Source: Glossina fuscipes (Eukaryota > Arthropoda > Insecta > Diptera > Glossinidae). From it: DNA of 64,000 bases. Numbering within the stretch: the first letter of the stretch is position 1; each line of letters begins with the position of its first letter. The stretch lies in NCBI RefSeq assembly GCF_014805625.2, contig NW_023998415.1, positions 23,837,416 to 23,901,415 of the forward strand. Direction: 5' to 3'. This document shows positions 12,101-22,895 of the stretch, in pieces. Under the pieces are notes generated by a model, which ran no database searches, was not told the DNA's origin, and was given only the letters and a program-made list of their open reading frames with translations. The position numbers were made by a program, and so were the translations under genes.

Positions 12101-12929
12101 CAATGACATATTTCAAGACTTTTTAATTACCCCATCGGTAAGTTCGAAGCCTCTGAATACAGTTGAATAACTTTTGCGACATTTCTCCAAGCTTACAATG
12201 GGCAGGATAGCCTCCTTTAAGACGTGCGAAAGCGGTCCTCCATAACGCGTGCGACCCCAACCGAGCACTACAGCAGGCTTACCCACAAAATCTTGATTAA
12301 AAAACATTGCATCTGTAGGTAGACAGATGGGGGAAACATGAGCTGAAACAGAAGCAAAAATTATATTCCTTCGCAAAGTTTCCCAAGTATTTAAGTATTT
12401 TGCTAATGCTTACCGTTAAAACTGATGGGCATATTTGTTTTAATCAGAGCTATATCGTTTGCTAGAATACGTCTATTGAATTTGGAATGCATAATAACTT
12501 GTTCTATACCGTACTCTATAATCTTTTCAAATGGATTCGCGAGATCGCAGGCACCAACTCGCACTGCCCATAAACGTGGCTTAAAGTAGCTTCCTTCAAG
12601 TGTGTCCACAACGCAATGGGCAGCCGTCACAACAAACGTATTGGATATTAAACAACCACCGCAACCCATGCCGAACCTCCATGCGATCCAATATTTTAAC
12701 GCAACCATATAAGGGTGCGATCCTATAACATTAACAATAATTCGTTACGGCTTAATCACAACTCCTTCAGGGAAAACTTACCCAAAAACGTTTCGCGACC
12801 ATCTACGATACGCGATTGAGGCGGTCGGGTTATACCGCATTTCCATTCGCCCTGATTCGATAATTGCAGTTCGTTACCTAACGCGAAAGCGAAAAAAATA
12901 GTTAAGACGCACACACGTTTGATATGCAT
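9153..12929 (-). CDS. secreted trypsin-like serine protease without CLIP domain
   Basis: Exons (minus): 12782..12929, 12414..12722, 12131..12342, 9375..9446, 9153..9296. They total 885 nt, 294 residues, and every junction agrees in phase. A hydrophobic signal peptide is followed by a short pro-region with one Cys ([12 protein letters not shown]), then IVDG, giving a predicted Arg/Ile activation cleavage. The catalytic residues are His in VTAAHC, Asp in ANDIAL and Ser in QSDSGGP. Asp six residues before Ser predicts trypsin specificity. Residue 193 (chymotrypsin numbering) is Ser where Gly is usual. A 2.7-kb intron separates the 212-bp and 72-bp exons. Met at 12929 is preferred over Met at 12950 because it gives a cleaner signal peptide and fits a TATA box at 12966..12973. 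The 212- and 72-bp exons match those of the gene at 15.9 kb, indicating tandem duplication. Confidence 0.88.
9447..12130 (-). other. 2.7-kb intron of the middle protease gene
   Basis: The intron is bounded by GTAATT at 12130 and a CTTTCAG acceptor at 9447. It contains a SINE-like element at 10440..10660 and otherwise only short chance ORFs on both strands. Confidence 0.75.
10440..10660 (-). mobile_element. tRNA-derived SINE-like element
   Basis: Read on the minus strand it contains TTTGCGGATTCAAATCTCAA, a B-box-like block, then GTGTGGCTACAGTTTACTTT and a distal GGCATAAC plus ACGCCCACTA. The same order occurs at 57625..57855 on the same strand, so the two are copies of one short retroposon family. 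It lies in an intron of the middle protease gene. Confidence 0.55.
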
Positions 12930-12965
12930 ATTCACAATTAGAAGATACATGTCATTAGCTGCGCT

Positions 12966-12973
12966 CTTTTATA
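12966..12973 (-). promoter_or_regulatory. TATA box of the middle protease gene
   Basis: The minus strand reads TATAAAAG, flanked by GC-rich bases (GAG before, AGCGC after). A start site about 25 to 30 bases downstream would fall near 12940. That lies between the ATG at 12950 and the ATG at 12929, which supports the second ATG as the translation start. Confidence 0.5.
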
Positions 12974-13409
12974 CTCAAGCACAATGAATTGTTCATGATT
13001 TTTGATAAAGGGACTTAGGCGCGTGTGTAAATAAGTTTTCTCTTATGTTCTTAGGGGTTTATGTCTTTAACGCAACGGCAGAATTATGAATGAAAGAAAG
13101 TATTATAGGAAAATTAGATTGAAATTGGGCCTGCGTCTCTAAGTTGCATTAATAGACTGCGCAGACACCTGCACAGAATACTTGGCTATTCACGTGTCTT
13201 GGAAAGCTAAAGCAAAGAAGGCAAGCTTTAATCTCTTCACAATAACAGTTAATTAGTTAATCTGCGCTTGTCGACCACGCTTCTAAAAAAGTCAAAATGC
13301 TAATCGTTCTATACCCTACACGATTGGAAACTTTTATTATATATGTGTGTATATCGTCAGCCAATATATGAAACAATAAAATTGAAAAAGTTGCCAAGAC
13401 ATTTTTTCA

Positions 13410-13619
13410 TTAAGTAACTCTTTTAATGAACCTCGTTGGACCAATTGAATCCTTTGTTGAACATTTAAAATGTTTCGCCATTCTCATGACGCTACACTTT
13501 GGATACTTTTCTTGCTCATACAACTTGCTTTTGCATAGGTCATGCAGCTCGCAATTGAGAAAAATTTGAAATTGAAAGCTTGTGCCTGGACAAACAATCA
13601 CATTTTCAGTCATGACATT
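13410..13619 (-). CDS. small Cys-containing ORF, uncertain
   Basis: From the ATG at 13619 it encodes about 70 residues with five Cys. The first three have spacing C-x12-C-x5-C, loosely like the start of a CLIP domain (C-x9-C-x5-C in the neighbouring gene). The later Cys do not fit, no signal peptide is seen and no splice partner was found. It could be a decayed CLIP exon or a chance ORF. Confidence 0.15.
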   Translation of the reverse strand, partial: NVMTENVIVCPGTSFQFQIFLNCELHDLCKSKLYEQEKYPKCSVMRMAKHFKCSTKDSIGPTRFIKRVT

Positions 13620-14744
13620 TTTATATAAGCGTTTGTTTTTTCTTCGCACTGAACATTATAGATTCTACATATCAATTCACTTTCAGAACATAACCTCAAA
13701 AAAAGTAAAGATAATGGAAACCAGGCGAACATATTGCAAGATTTTATCAACGTAAGTAAAGATTGTTTTCAGGGAAAGCACTGCTGTTTGAAGTTTACAT
13801 TTAAAGCATTAAATTGCTGTAAAACGCTAGAAAAGTTACAACCAAATCTCTTTTACCAAATAAGCTGCGTAGAGTGCAATCAAATACAATTTGAATCTTT
13901 TCTTCGCATTTTCCTTTTATTTAAGCGTAATATTACGTAATACATGAGAAATAGAAAATTTTGTGTACCTAGCAAATGCCGAGAGATAGTCAAAAGTAAG
14001 AGCAGATAAAAAATTGCGAAAAAAAAAAAATTTAATTTAATCTTGAAATTAAAAAGTGCTTTTAAGATTAAATATGAAATGATGTATTTGAACACTAGTT
14101 CTTTTAGATAAAATGAGATTGTCGCAGAGTTCAAGGGTATGCCTTAATGGCAGCAAATTTAACTATCTGATCTAGAATAAATATTCTTTAATCAACACAT
14201 CTATCGCACAAAGTACGAATACACCTTTAAAAGTGTTGTGAGGCTTTCGTTTAAATTGCTCCGTTACTGACTCTACCATTTTAGGCTTACTTTAGAATTT
14301 GCATAAATCTGAAATTCGAAATACTATAACTAAGGACTGCTAGACTGATCATCTGCTCATCACATCACATCATTAGGCATGCTTTTGTGTATTAAAGCCA
14401 GCCGGACCATGCTGTAGATTGCCTAATACACATTTTATGAAATGGCATATGGCAACGCATAATGACGTACCACGGAATTGTGATTATTTGCTCCACGTAG
14501 GTTTTATTTACAATTCTTAGGAGATCTGCTGAAAAATTACTTACCGCGACTTATATAAGCAATTCAATCAATAATTCTTAAAGTTTTCTCTGTTCAACCG
14601 GTACGATCCAACTCTGTTGACTCCGCTGACCTGTGCTCTCCGCAAATACCAAATTTCATTAGAAAATCCTCACGCTAATCCTTTCTGATCTATAAAGGGT
14701 TCTGCGAATTGTTGTTAACCTTTCCATGAATCTTCACTTCACAG

Positions 14745-15545
14745 TTATTCACTTGTTTTGGTAATAAGACACCCAGAGTTACACATTATTTTCATGCAAA
14801 GGCATAGCTTTCGTGAAAGTCCACATAATGAACGATGACGAAAACGTCACTTGGCGTGATCTAAATTTAGCGAACTTAATCTACTTTCCAAAATTTTATT
14901 GTTTCTTAATTTCCGTCACAAAAAACTAGAAAATACACTTTCTCTCCATTGAAAGTATCATGCTTTTCATGAAAAACGCTCTATATGCTCGGATTTAAAC
15001 AATAGACTGTTGCGATCCCTTCCGTTATCACGAATAAATTTTCATCAAAAACCATTAACAATTGGGGCTCTTTGGCATATAAAGGGTTAAATTGCCTGAC
15101 AATCGCTCGTATCCGAAAAAATACATCCACGTTCGGTGAGGTTGACTTCTTCGTCAGCTTACTATTATTAATCGATTTTGATCGTCAAATAGTCGAAATT
15201 ATACCTTTTGGCCGTATAGAGATTCATTTTTCGTTTCGAAGGGGGTTCAAAAAATTACCCCAGCCAAACCAAATTTAAAATGTCGAGTAACGATGCTATT
15301 ACACGACGAGTTTTATCGAGAAATTTAGAAAACTGCAAAACTGTGTTCGTCCTTGAGTTGAAACACATCAGTGTAAGAGATTTCATCAAAAAATATCTTA
15401 AAATTTGTTTCAGACAATGTTTTTAAGCAATATGTAGTATAGTAAAAGGTGAAACATCTCTTATCTTAACATCTTTTGGATGTTACGTATGTCGGCATAC
15501 ACTGGATATACCGTCTACCACAAATGTTGTAAGGTATAACTACGA
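14745..15545 (+). repeat. partial copy of the hairpin-ended dispersed element
   Basis: It shares TTCATGCAAAGGCATA, GAACGATGACGAAAACGTCA, CTTGGCGTGATC and TTAATTTCCGTCACAAAA with 46821..47200, and in weaker form with 34150..34280. Toward 15350 it has the GTCCTTGAGTTGAAACAC block found near 8833 and 47600. It ends close to GTAAGGTATAA. Confidence 0.45.
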
Positions 15546-15879
15546 AAGAAATCATTGTAAACTGCAGTTTACAGTAAGCAAATCTATCTTAGTTATGAAA
15601 TATAACTCTTTAGATGTAGACCTAAAATTTGATATAGATATTTATCCAATGCCCAATGCCAAAGTCTCGATCTCGATCGATGAACAGATAAAAACCTATA
15701 CATGGTGAATGACGCACAAGAGATATTGAACTAATAGCTGATATAAATATCGACGATGGAATGCTTTTAAAATTCGGTGTTGAAAACATTCGATTTAATG
15801 AAAACAAAAAATTGCATTTAATTTAATATAATAAATATATATATAATTGATTAATATGTAATAATTCTGTTTTTTTTTT

Positions 15880-16465
15880 TTAATTATAATCAGTATTATT
15901 TTTAATCCAATCTAAATAAGAAGATATCCGTGTGTAAACTCCAGGAAAATTTGGTCGAGCGCATTCGTAACCATAAGAAACAATTCCTAATAAGAAATAT
16001 CGATATGTCGCACCGACCAGCTACAAAAAATAATATTAAAAACAAATTGAAAACAAAAAATTAATGAATAATTAAGCAAAGTGTAGGAAAAGTAACGACA
16101 AAAAAAAAAATTATATTCGATTCCCATCGAATCTTTCATAATCGCCATATTTATCTGCAGAAAATAAACTTGAAGAAAATGGAGTTTTATTACTCTAATA
16201 TATTGGATGGGCGTGGTCAATTTTTCCATCGTATCTGGAAGTTTATGTTGTTGCAGTTTATATGCATTGAGCATTTGCAAGCAGAGATGTTCGCAGCTAA
16301 TGCTGCTCTATGGACGTATCCTTTGAACAATTTACCCTATATTCAATATCAAGTGTGCAATGTAAGAACGTGTCAAGAGCGGTAGAGTATTCAATAAAGC
16401 GCCACGACTAGCTTAGTTAGGTTAAGATTTTAATATTAGAATTTATTTCTCTGGCTAAACTAATG

Positions 16466-16496
<31 letters not shown>

Positions 16497-18307
16497 GGAA
16501 ATAATTGAATCAAAACATACCTGTGGTAACATTAGTGGACTGCCGGAATCGCCTTGACAGGCATCCGCATTTACACTGCCGGCACATAACAACTAAAAAC
16601 AATTAAACAATTTCAATTCAATGATAATTTAAAATGAAATTTTTCACTAACTTTTTCGGTAAACTCAAGAAAATTAAATTCGGATTTGTATTTCTGTTTA
16701 CAACGTTCGCGACTCACAATTGGAACTTGAACATCCGTCAAGACAAATGAAGTTTTCCCGTGATGTTTACTTGCGCCCCAGCCCGCCAAGAATGGACGTA
16801 GACCCACGAAGTTATGGGTAAGAAAATGATTGCCCTCAGGTAAACATATAATAGCAATAAAATCTATTCGAATTCCACTTTTTATACAAATGTTCGAAAA
16901 TGCATTCATTGCATTGTGCCCATGCATGTGCATTTGTAGCAAAATTCCGAGAATTATTCTTCACAATTGCTTCCCCGATCGCACTATTGCTCTGCATACA
17001 AAACAACCTTGTACAGTGAGTGAAATCTTAAAATTGGACTTGGAGAAATGGCAAAATGGCTCGTTCAACAAGCTACTGCTGCTCTTTGCTCGGCCATCGC
17101 AGCTCAAGTAAGATTCAAAACAGACCGAACAAAATTCTTGCAGTCTATAGATAGCGGATAGCGTAAGTTTAACATTGTTCAAGCAAGCATTGTTCAGAAG
17201 CATTTGCGAAAGTTTACTAAATATCGATTTTCGCTACAAATGTATGCTTTGGCGGAAACATTATAGTGCCTACCGCTTAGGTGCGCTTCGGTTGTTAGTT
17301 CTATTACAGCTACGTCGTTTGCTATAGTAACAAGATCAAAATTATCGTGAATTTTCATAGTCTTTATATGATAATCTCTTGCTGTGCTTTCAAAGACTTT
17401 CATCAAGTCATGCGCCCCCAGGCGAGCTATAGTAAGATTCGGGTTTATGCAATGCGCTGAAGTGACAATATATTTAAGAGTAATTAAGCTTCCGGCACAT
17501 AAAAACTTCAATATTTCCCCACCACCGCCATTCATATCCCGATAGCCTAAAGCAGCTATCCACGGATAAGTGCCTGCCGGTAAATACTGTTCATTACAAC
17601 GGAAACTTGTCCCAATGACATATTCTCGAAACATTACCTTGTTTGGCTACTGCTCCGCCCACCACTCGATTAATTAAACCGCTACTAATACCACAATTGT
17701 CTTTAAACTCGGTAACACCTTGCTCTAGAAATGGCTGAGTGATAGTGAGCAAGGTTCCTGTTTCAATTATTTTAAGCGGCTGAAATCTAATCGATTCTGT
17801 GAGAACATTATTAGCAGCATTTGGTGGAGGAACGGGGGGTGAGCCATTGTTTCTATCATCAACATCGGACAGAGGAGCAAATTGTAAAATACTTGGCAGA
17901 TGAGGATACCGCGATGGTTCGAGCGCATGCAAGAAATTCGTGTGCGATTCCGATGCTATAACGGAACTTTCAAATGCATGCATTGATTGAAATTGCACGG
18001 GTATAGTTCCAACGGCCTTTTGATTCAATCGTTTGCTGCAACAAATCTTTGAGAAAATTTTAAGTGCATTTAATATAATAAAAAAAAAATTAAAAAAAAC
18101 AAGCAAAAAAAATGTTTAATTTCATTATAAAACATACCAAAAAATGTTTACCATCAAAATCGCATATCCTTTGGCCAATGAACGTGTTAAAATCGATTGC
18201 TTGAGGCGATTTTTTAAGTTCATTGTAGAACTCTTCTATTAGATCAGAACATTCCGTGATTGGTGTACATTTGCTCAAATGCAAATCACTTCCAGTGCAA
18301 GCTTGAC
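15880..18307 (-). CDS. CLIP-domain trypsin-like serine protease, 5' exon missing
   Basis: Exons (minus): 18138..18307 (acceptor 18307 or 18301), 17638..18046, 17274..17573, 16652..16863, 16521..16592, 15880..16020; all junctions agree in phase. One CLIP domain ([12 protein letters not shown]5-C to ICC) is followed by a linker of about 120 residues containing SPPVPPP, then the pro-region Cys ([11 protein letters not shown]) and VVGG, giving activation after Arg. The catalytic residues are His in VTSAHC (Ser replaces the usual Ala), Asp in ANDVAV and Ser in QGDSGSP, with Asp six residues before Ser. The 64-bp intron at 17574..17637 was resolved by frame. The 212-bp and 72-bp exons equal those of the middle gene. 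The incoming phase is 1, so a signal-peptide exon is required upstream; it was not found. Likely a cascade zymogen in haemolymph. Confidence 0.82.
16374..16495 (+). mobile_element. 5'-truncated SINE-like copy with (AAT)n tail
   Basis: It aligns with the 3' half of the element at 1728..1922: GCGGTAGAG, TTCAATAAAGC, CTTAG and TTTCTCTGGCTAAACTAA. It ends in a clean (AAT)n tail at 16466..16493. It sits in an intron of the distal protease gene, in antisense orientation to it. Confidence 0.55.
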
Positions 18308-18529
18308 CTTTTCATTATCATACCGTTATTAAAGGTAATAACATAACTTTCGACTTTGGCCGAACTTTTCATATTCACCATCTACCGTTTACGTGGACTA
18401 AAGAACCCTTTTATGCGTTTGCATGGAAGAGGAGAAGAGAAACTAAAGAATAAATAGCAGCCCGAAATATTATTATTCAGTGATTTTTATTTAGAAATTT
18501 TTTAAAGTTGAAAACTTGCTCATTATATG

Positions 18530-18690
18530 GCGAAAATGAAGGGACAGACGGACGGACGGCTTAGACAGACAAGCTTAAATCGATTCAGAAAATGATCAGC
18601 ATAATAATTGCTTTTGGGTGCTGCATACCTCAGCACAAAATTAGTATTAGTATATCCCATGTCACCCATGTCACATGTGGTGTAAATCGT
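18530..18690 (+). repeat. partial dispersed repeat copy
   Basis: It contains GGGACAGACGGACGGACGG, AAATCGATTCAGAAAATGAT and further degraded blocks of the same family as 3640..3875. Confidence 0.4.
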
Positions 18691-19169
18691 GTAAATTATC
18701 GGGATAAGAAAGGAGGAAAATGAGATAAAAAAAATCAAACAAATATCAAAATATTTTCATTGCGAATTGTAACGAAGATCAGTTTGAAACTTTTTACTCG
18801 ACCCGCTGAGCGGGATAGACAATAAATGCAATAAAATCAAATTTTTGTGCGTGATGGGACAAGACTTCTTATTACGTTTCTAACTGCTCTACGCTCCGGT
18901 GTCATCGTTAAAGCGAAAGAAAATGTAATGCCGAATCATTATGTAATATAAGTCGTTATTGCACGATTTTATTGGAGGCATAGTTTCATTACAGTCCTAT
19001 GGTATGATGGATAATATGAACGATGGATAATGTAAAGCTATTGCTAGCGCACCAAATCTTCTTCTTAATGTAAGATTTTCGACATATACAAAATGTCCGA
19101 TTACTATGAAGATTAGAAAAATCAAGAGAAAATTGAAAAGATTCATTTTCCCTCCAACTATTGATAACT

Positions 19170-19221
19170 GTTATTATTATTATTATTATTGTTATTGTTA
19201 TTGTTATTGTTATTATTATTA
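19170..19221. repeat. (TTA/TTG)n microsatellite
   Basis: A run of TTATTA and TTGTTA units just 3' of the minus-strand mucin-like ORF. Confidence 0.9.
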
Positions 19222-19237
19222 CTGCTATTTATTCATT

Positions 19238-19717
19238 TCAATCACTTTGTGCTTTCACTTGTGTGCTGCGTTTCGTACGAATTCTTGCAAATTTCGCATT
19301 ATCCAAAGGTGAGAATATCATTATGTCGGGATGCTGTTTTAACCGATTTTTCTGTTGACGGGGATCTATGCAAGGACAATATGATATAGGACTTTTACCA
19401 TCGGTTAAACACATCAAAGGATATGCTGGACATGGTGACAAAGTAGTTGTCGTTGATTGAATTATAGTTGATCCTGTATTGTTGAAATTTAGCTCAGTGC
19501 TCGGTCTAGCTGTTGTGCTCACGGCTAAGCTGCTCGTTTGTGTATTCGCTGATTGATTCGTCGGAGTCGAGGATGTTGTCGTCGAACTTGTACTTAACGT
19601 AGTGATAGTAGCAGTAGTTTGTGTTGCTGTATAATCCGGACAAAGTCCTTTAATATTCGCCAAATAGGCAAGCAACGGCCATAATGAGATCCTTAAACAC
19701 AAATCATTAAGAAACAT
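19238..19717 (-). CDS. small secreted Thr/Ser-rich protein with C-terminal Cys cluster
   Basis: A single open frame of 159 codons. A hydrophobic N-terminus ending near residue 24 (ISLWPLLAYLANIKG) fits a signal peptide. Residues 28 to 95 are dominated by Thr and Ser, as in mucin-like O-glycosylated regions. Residues 95 to 120 hold a Cys group (SPCPAYPLMC and ISYCPC), and the C-terminus is basic (RIRTKR). No enzyme motif is visible and I do not recognise a family. It lies upstream of the protease cluster on the same strand. It could be a whole intronless gene or one exon of a larger one; a downstream splice to the CLIP protease could not be made in frame. Confidence 0.45.
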   Translation of the reverse strand: MFLNDLCLRISLWPLLAYLANIKGLCPDYTATQTTATITTLSTSSTTTSSTPTNQSANTQTSSLAVSTTARPSTELNFNNTGSTIIQSTTTTLSPCPAYPLMCLTDGKSPISYCPCIDPRQQKNRLKQHPDIMIFSPLDNAKFARIRTKRSTQVKAQSD

Positions 19718-22196
19718 TTCGAAAACAAACTGAAAAACGGCAGCATTTTCTGTGCCAGTTCAAATGTTTACTAATTCATAATTCGATTTTAGGAAAAATC
19801 GTTGAATTAATAAAACACTTCATGTGTGATGTACCCGTACTCGTGCTCGAAAGCTTATTGTTTCGTAAAAACAACAGTACACTTAATTCATGCGTCCGCT
19901 GACCAACGTGATTGATCAAATATTTTTATACCCTACACCATCGGTGGCAAAAGAGAGTAGATGAAGTTTGCGCAGCGATTCATGTAACACCCAGACGGAC
20001 TTGAGATAGATCCAGATAGTTATTATATCGATCAATGTCGCATCATTTTATGGATCGCTTTAAACTTGCCTGTCCCGGTGACCGTCTTATATTCCGATAT
20101 ATTTCAGTCCAACGTCGAACGCTAATAAAAATTCTTCGCTCTACTCGTTAACGACTCAATTAATGTATTAAGCGAAGCTGTTTAGGGTGTTTGATGGTAC
20201 GCAGTGGCCCATTATAGACTTATTATATATATTTCGAACAAACAACAGGATGTTCATTATTTTGTTTTACGTTCTGCCTTTTGTGTTCTAATCCAAACAT
20301 CATATGCAATTATTCTTTTAATGATTTATGATGTCGACAATTATGTTCGTACATTTGCATATATCGTACATTTGCATATATTTGCCATAGCAGTTAAATG
20401 AATCGATTTAATTACAATGTGTTCATAGTTTTGTAGCTCATTTAATCCCCTACATAATCACCAACCAATCCCAGCTTGCAAGGCGTTTGCAATGTATTTG
20501 ATGAAATACAAAAAACTCTTGGCCGACTTTGCCCATAAGGCATTGAAGATCTTCAACTCACGAAATAGTGGTTACCAATGTAAAAATAATCGATTACGAA
20601 TATGTCCACGCTACTGCTACAATCCGGAAAAACTTAACAAAATCTATTCTTACGGGATTAAAAATTTCCAACAAGAACTACGCTACCGGAAGTAGAAATA
20701 AACTTTAACAGTGCTTTCGTTTCTTTCTTTCACGGAAAGAAAGTCTCGAACATGTAGACCATATCAATGTGTTGTATGTAACGGTGACGATGAGCCTCAT
20801 TTTCGATGAACTTTTAAGCGAAATTACATTGAGTTAAAAATTAATGAAGGTTGAAGTTTCCTTTATTCAACAAAATTAGTTCAGTTTCCGAGAACTAAAT
20901 ATGGATATCGCTCTAGCGTATTGCAATACAATGACGTCAAGAAGAGCAAGAAGAAGTTAGGAGGACACTAGAGTTCATTCTATGCGTACAGATCCATAAA
21001 ACTCGTAATTTAAACCAATTATGTTAAATTGGCAAACTTCTACATCAGATCAAGTTGGAAAGATTGACCAGATACAGGCAGGGTTCACTTTAGCTAAGAA
21101 TGTCACACCTGGATATTATTTATGGATGTTAACGAACCATCATACAAATTTGTCCGATACTGAGACAAGTTGCACGCGTCATGTCACGTCACACGCAAGG
21201 ACACATCTTAAAAAAAGAAAACTTCTGAGCAGATTCAATAAGTTCAATGTACCCATTATAACTTGATGCCCATGGTGGTATTTGCCACAGATAGAATCTG
21301 CAAATGAACGGATCTATAAGCACTTCCAAACCATTGAAGAATGCAATTTTATCAAGCCCATGGCAATGTAAATAGTAATTAATAGATAACGGAGTAGACT
21401 CGGATGGTGGTTCCGGTCGAAAGTCATAGCATTATTCTCGCGCCAATTCGATAACTCAATGAGATTGTACCGCAATACCAAACTGTCACTTACCAAGTTA
21501 AAGGAGCGAAAGATCTTGATAACGTCGGCGAACACTAAAACATTCGTAACTTATTATATTATTACATAAGTAAGATTTTTTGTTTTTCTGTTCAATTTAT
21601 ATATTAATTTTTCGAATTATTTTTAAATACAATAAAAAATGTATTTTGAATCATTTCAATATTTGAGCTGTAATTATATATGCTTGTATGTTTATTAATT
21701 GTTGTTGCAGTTCAAATATAATTTAGCTTTATTCTAAAATTAAAATCAAATTTATTCGTTTAATAACATAAATATTTGAAAAGAAATAAGTAAAAATCCC
21801 ATTTCATACTTACTCTCCATAAGCCTGAAAATTTGTCCTAACAATTGCTCGTTTGAACATCAAAGCAGTCTTTACTACTGCCACTGCCGGTGAAAATGTC
21901 TGTCAATTGACCTGATCTACCCAAATCAAAATGAAAGCGTAGTAATTTAAACAACTGTGATCTTCCGTTGAACCTACTTGAAGGCTCTCCGTACATGTCC
22001 AATTTTATAAGAAAATATTACGCAAATACAAAAACAACCTCCAATTAGACATACATCCTAATAGAAAGATATACAATCACAATGTAAATGCTTTAAACAA
22101 TAGGTATAATTATATATCTTCTGTTTTGTTATCCCGGAATAATAAATATTTTGAGTTTTGTCTTTGCATACTTTTAAAGTTCAGTTACCTTAATAA
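19718..22196. other. intergenic
   Basis: A degraded dispersed-repeat end lies at 19921..20110 (minus; it includes the TATAAAAATA string, so that is not called a promoter). Short ORFs at 20492..20695 and 21021..21266 have no recognisable motif and are not called. Confidence 0.35.
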
Positions 22197-22895
22197 ATGA
22201 CGATGTTTCACAGATGGGTTCAGCAAGCGAAGCTACGTAATCTGAACTTAATCTGTTTGAACGATCAGTCGGTTATTGATGATGAGGATGTGAGTGCTAA
22301 AGAAATTTTGGGCAATAATTCGCATGGTAATGAGAGCGCTTTGCCTGGCAGCGAACAAGTTATATCGAAATCCTCTGCCAAAGTACTGCGACGGAGTAAT
22401 CACGTTTTTGATTTGAAAAGAACATCGCCCAAAATGAGAAAGGTTCTTCAAATAATAAAGCTTAGTATACTAAACTCGAACTCGAAAACCCATTGTGGTG
22501 CCGCAGTGAACGGAATTCATCTTGAGCAACCTGATATAACCATCCGGATACTTGTTAAGAACCGCCAAGGTATTGTCTTTGAATTTAATAACCCATCCTC
22601 TAACAAACACATTTCACTCCATTCGCTTCCTTTGGAACCCACAGTTAGAGGCATTTCTCGCGTAGGTTAGAAAAAAAATATAATTTGTAAATTCATGTGC
22701 AAAGACACGGTAAAAGAACCATGCCTACCTTGCCCTGGTGAACTGGCTTTATACTGTTTACATTATTCGAGAGCTCATCCCAACTAGGCACTATTTTATT
22801 GAAATCGTTCTTTCACTCTCCTTATAGCGGCAGCAATGGAGAACTACGAAGCGGCTTATCTTCCACCCTTAAGAAAGCTACGTATTCCCTTCTAG
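22197..22895 (+). CDS. two-exon gene, protein of unknown function
   Basis: Exon 1 is 22197..22665 and exon 2 is 22828..22895, separated by a 162-bp intron with a weak donor (GTTAGA) and a strong pyrimidine-rich acceptor (CTTTCACTCTCCTTATAG). Joined, they give 178 residues, and the second exon adds MENYEAAYLPPLRKLRIPF just before the stop. The first exon alone would stop two codons past the donor. The protein starts MTMFHRWVQQAK, is mixed in composition rather than low-complexity, and shows no signal peptide, membrane segment or catalytic motif I can name. The length in AT-rich DNA and the in-frame second exon argue for a real gene. The function is unknown. Confidence 0.45.

Larger units (their letters stand above)
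12974..15879. other. spacer between middle and distal protease genes
   Basis: No firm gene. A Cys-containing ORF on the minus strand (13410..13619) and a partial repeat copy (14745..15545) are listed separately. The rest is AT-rich with chance ORFs. Confidence 0.4.
18308..19237. other. spacer upstream of the distal CLIP protease
   Basis: The missing signal-peptide exon should lie here or beyond. A minus-strand CATAAAAG at 18408..18415 could be a TATA box, but the ATG after it (18381) opens a frame that does not join to the CLIP exon. A partial dispersed repeat is present at about 18530..18690. Confidence 0.35.

Noticed and set aside
16830..17111. 93-codon plus-strand ORF over the distal protease intron
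   Set aside because: Overlaps antisense to a protease exon and intron; no motif or conserved pattern.
18301..18381. ATG at 18381 after a CATAAAAG box as the start of the distal protease
   Set aside because: The frame does not join in phase to the CLIP exon and the peptide is not a signal peptide.
19921..19930. TATAAAAATA on the minus strand as promoter of the mucin-like ORF
   Set aside because: It is the end of a dispersed-repeat copy (GGTGTAGGGTATAAAA pattern seen elsewhere), so the match need not be a functional TATA box.
21021..21266. 81-codon ORF with a moderately protein-like middle (GFTLAKNVTPGYYLWM)
   Set aside because: No family match that I can defend, no adjacent exon in frame, and the rest of the ORF is unconvincing.
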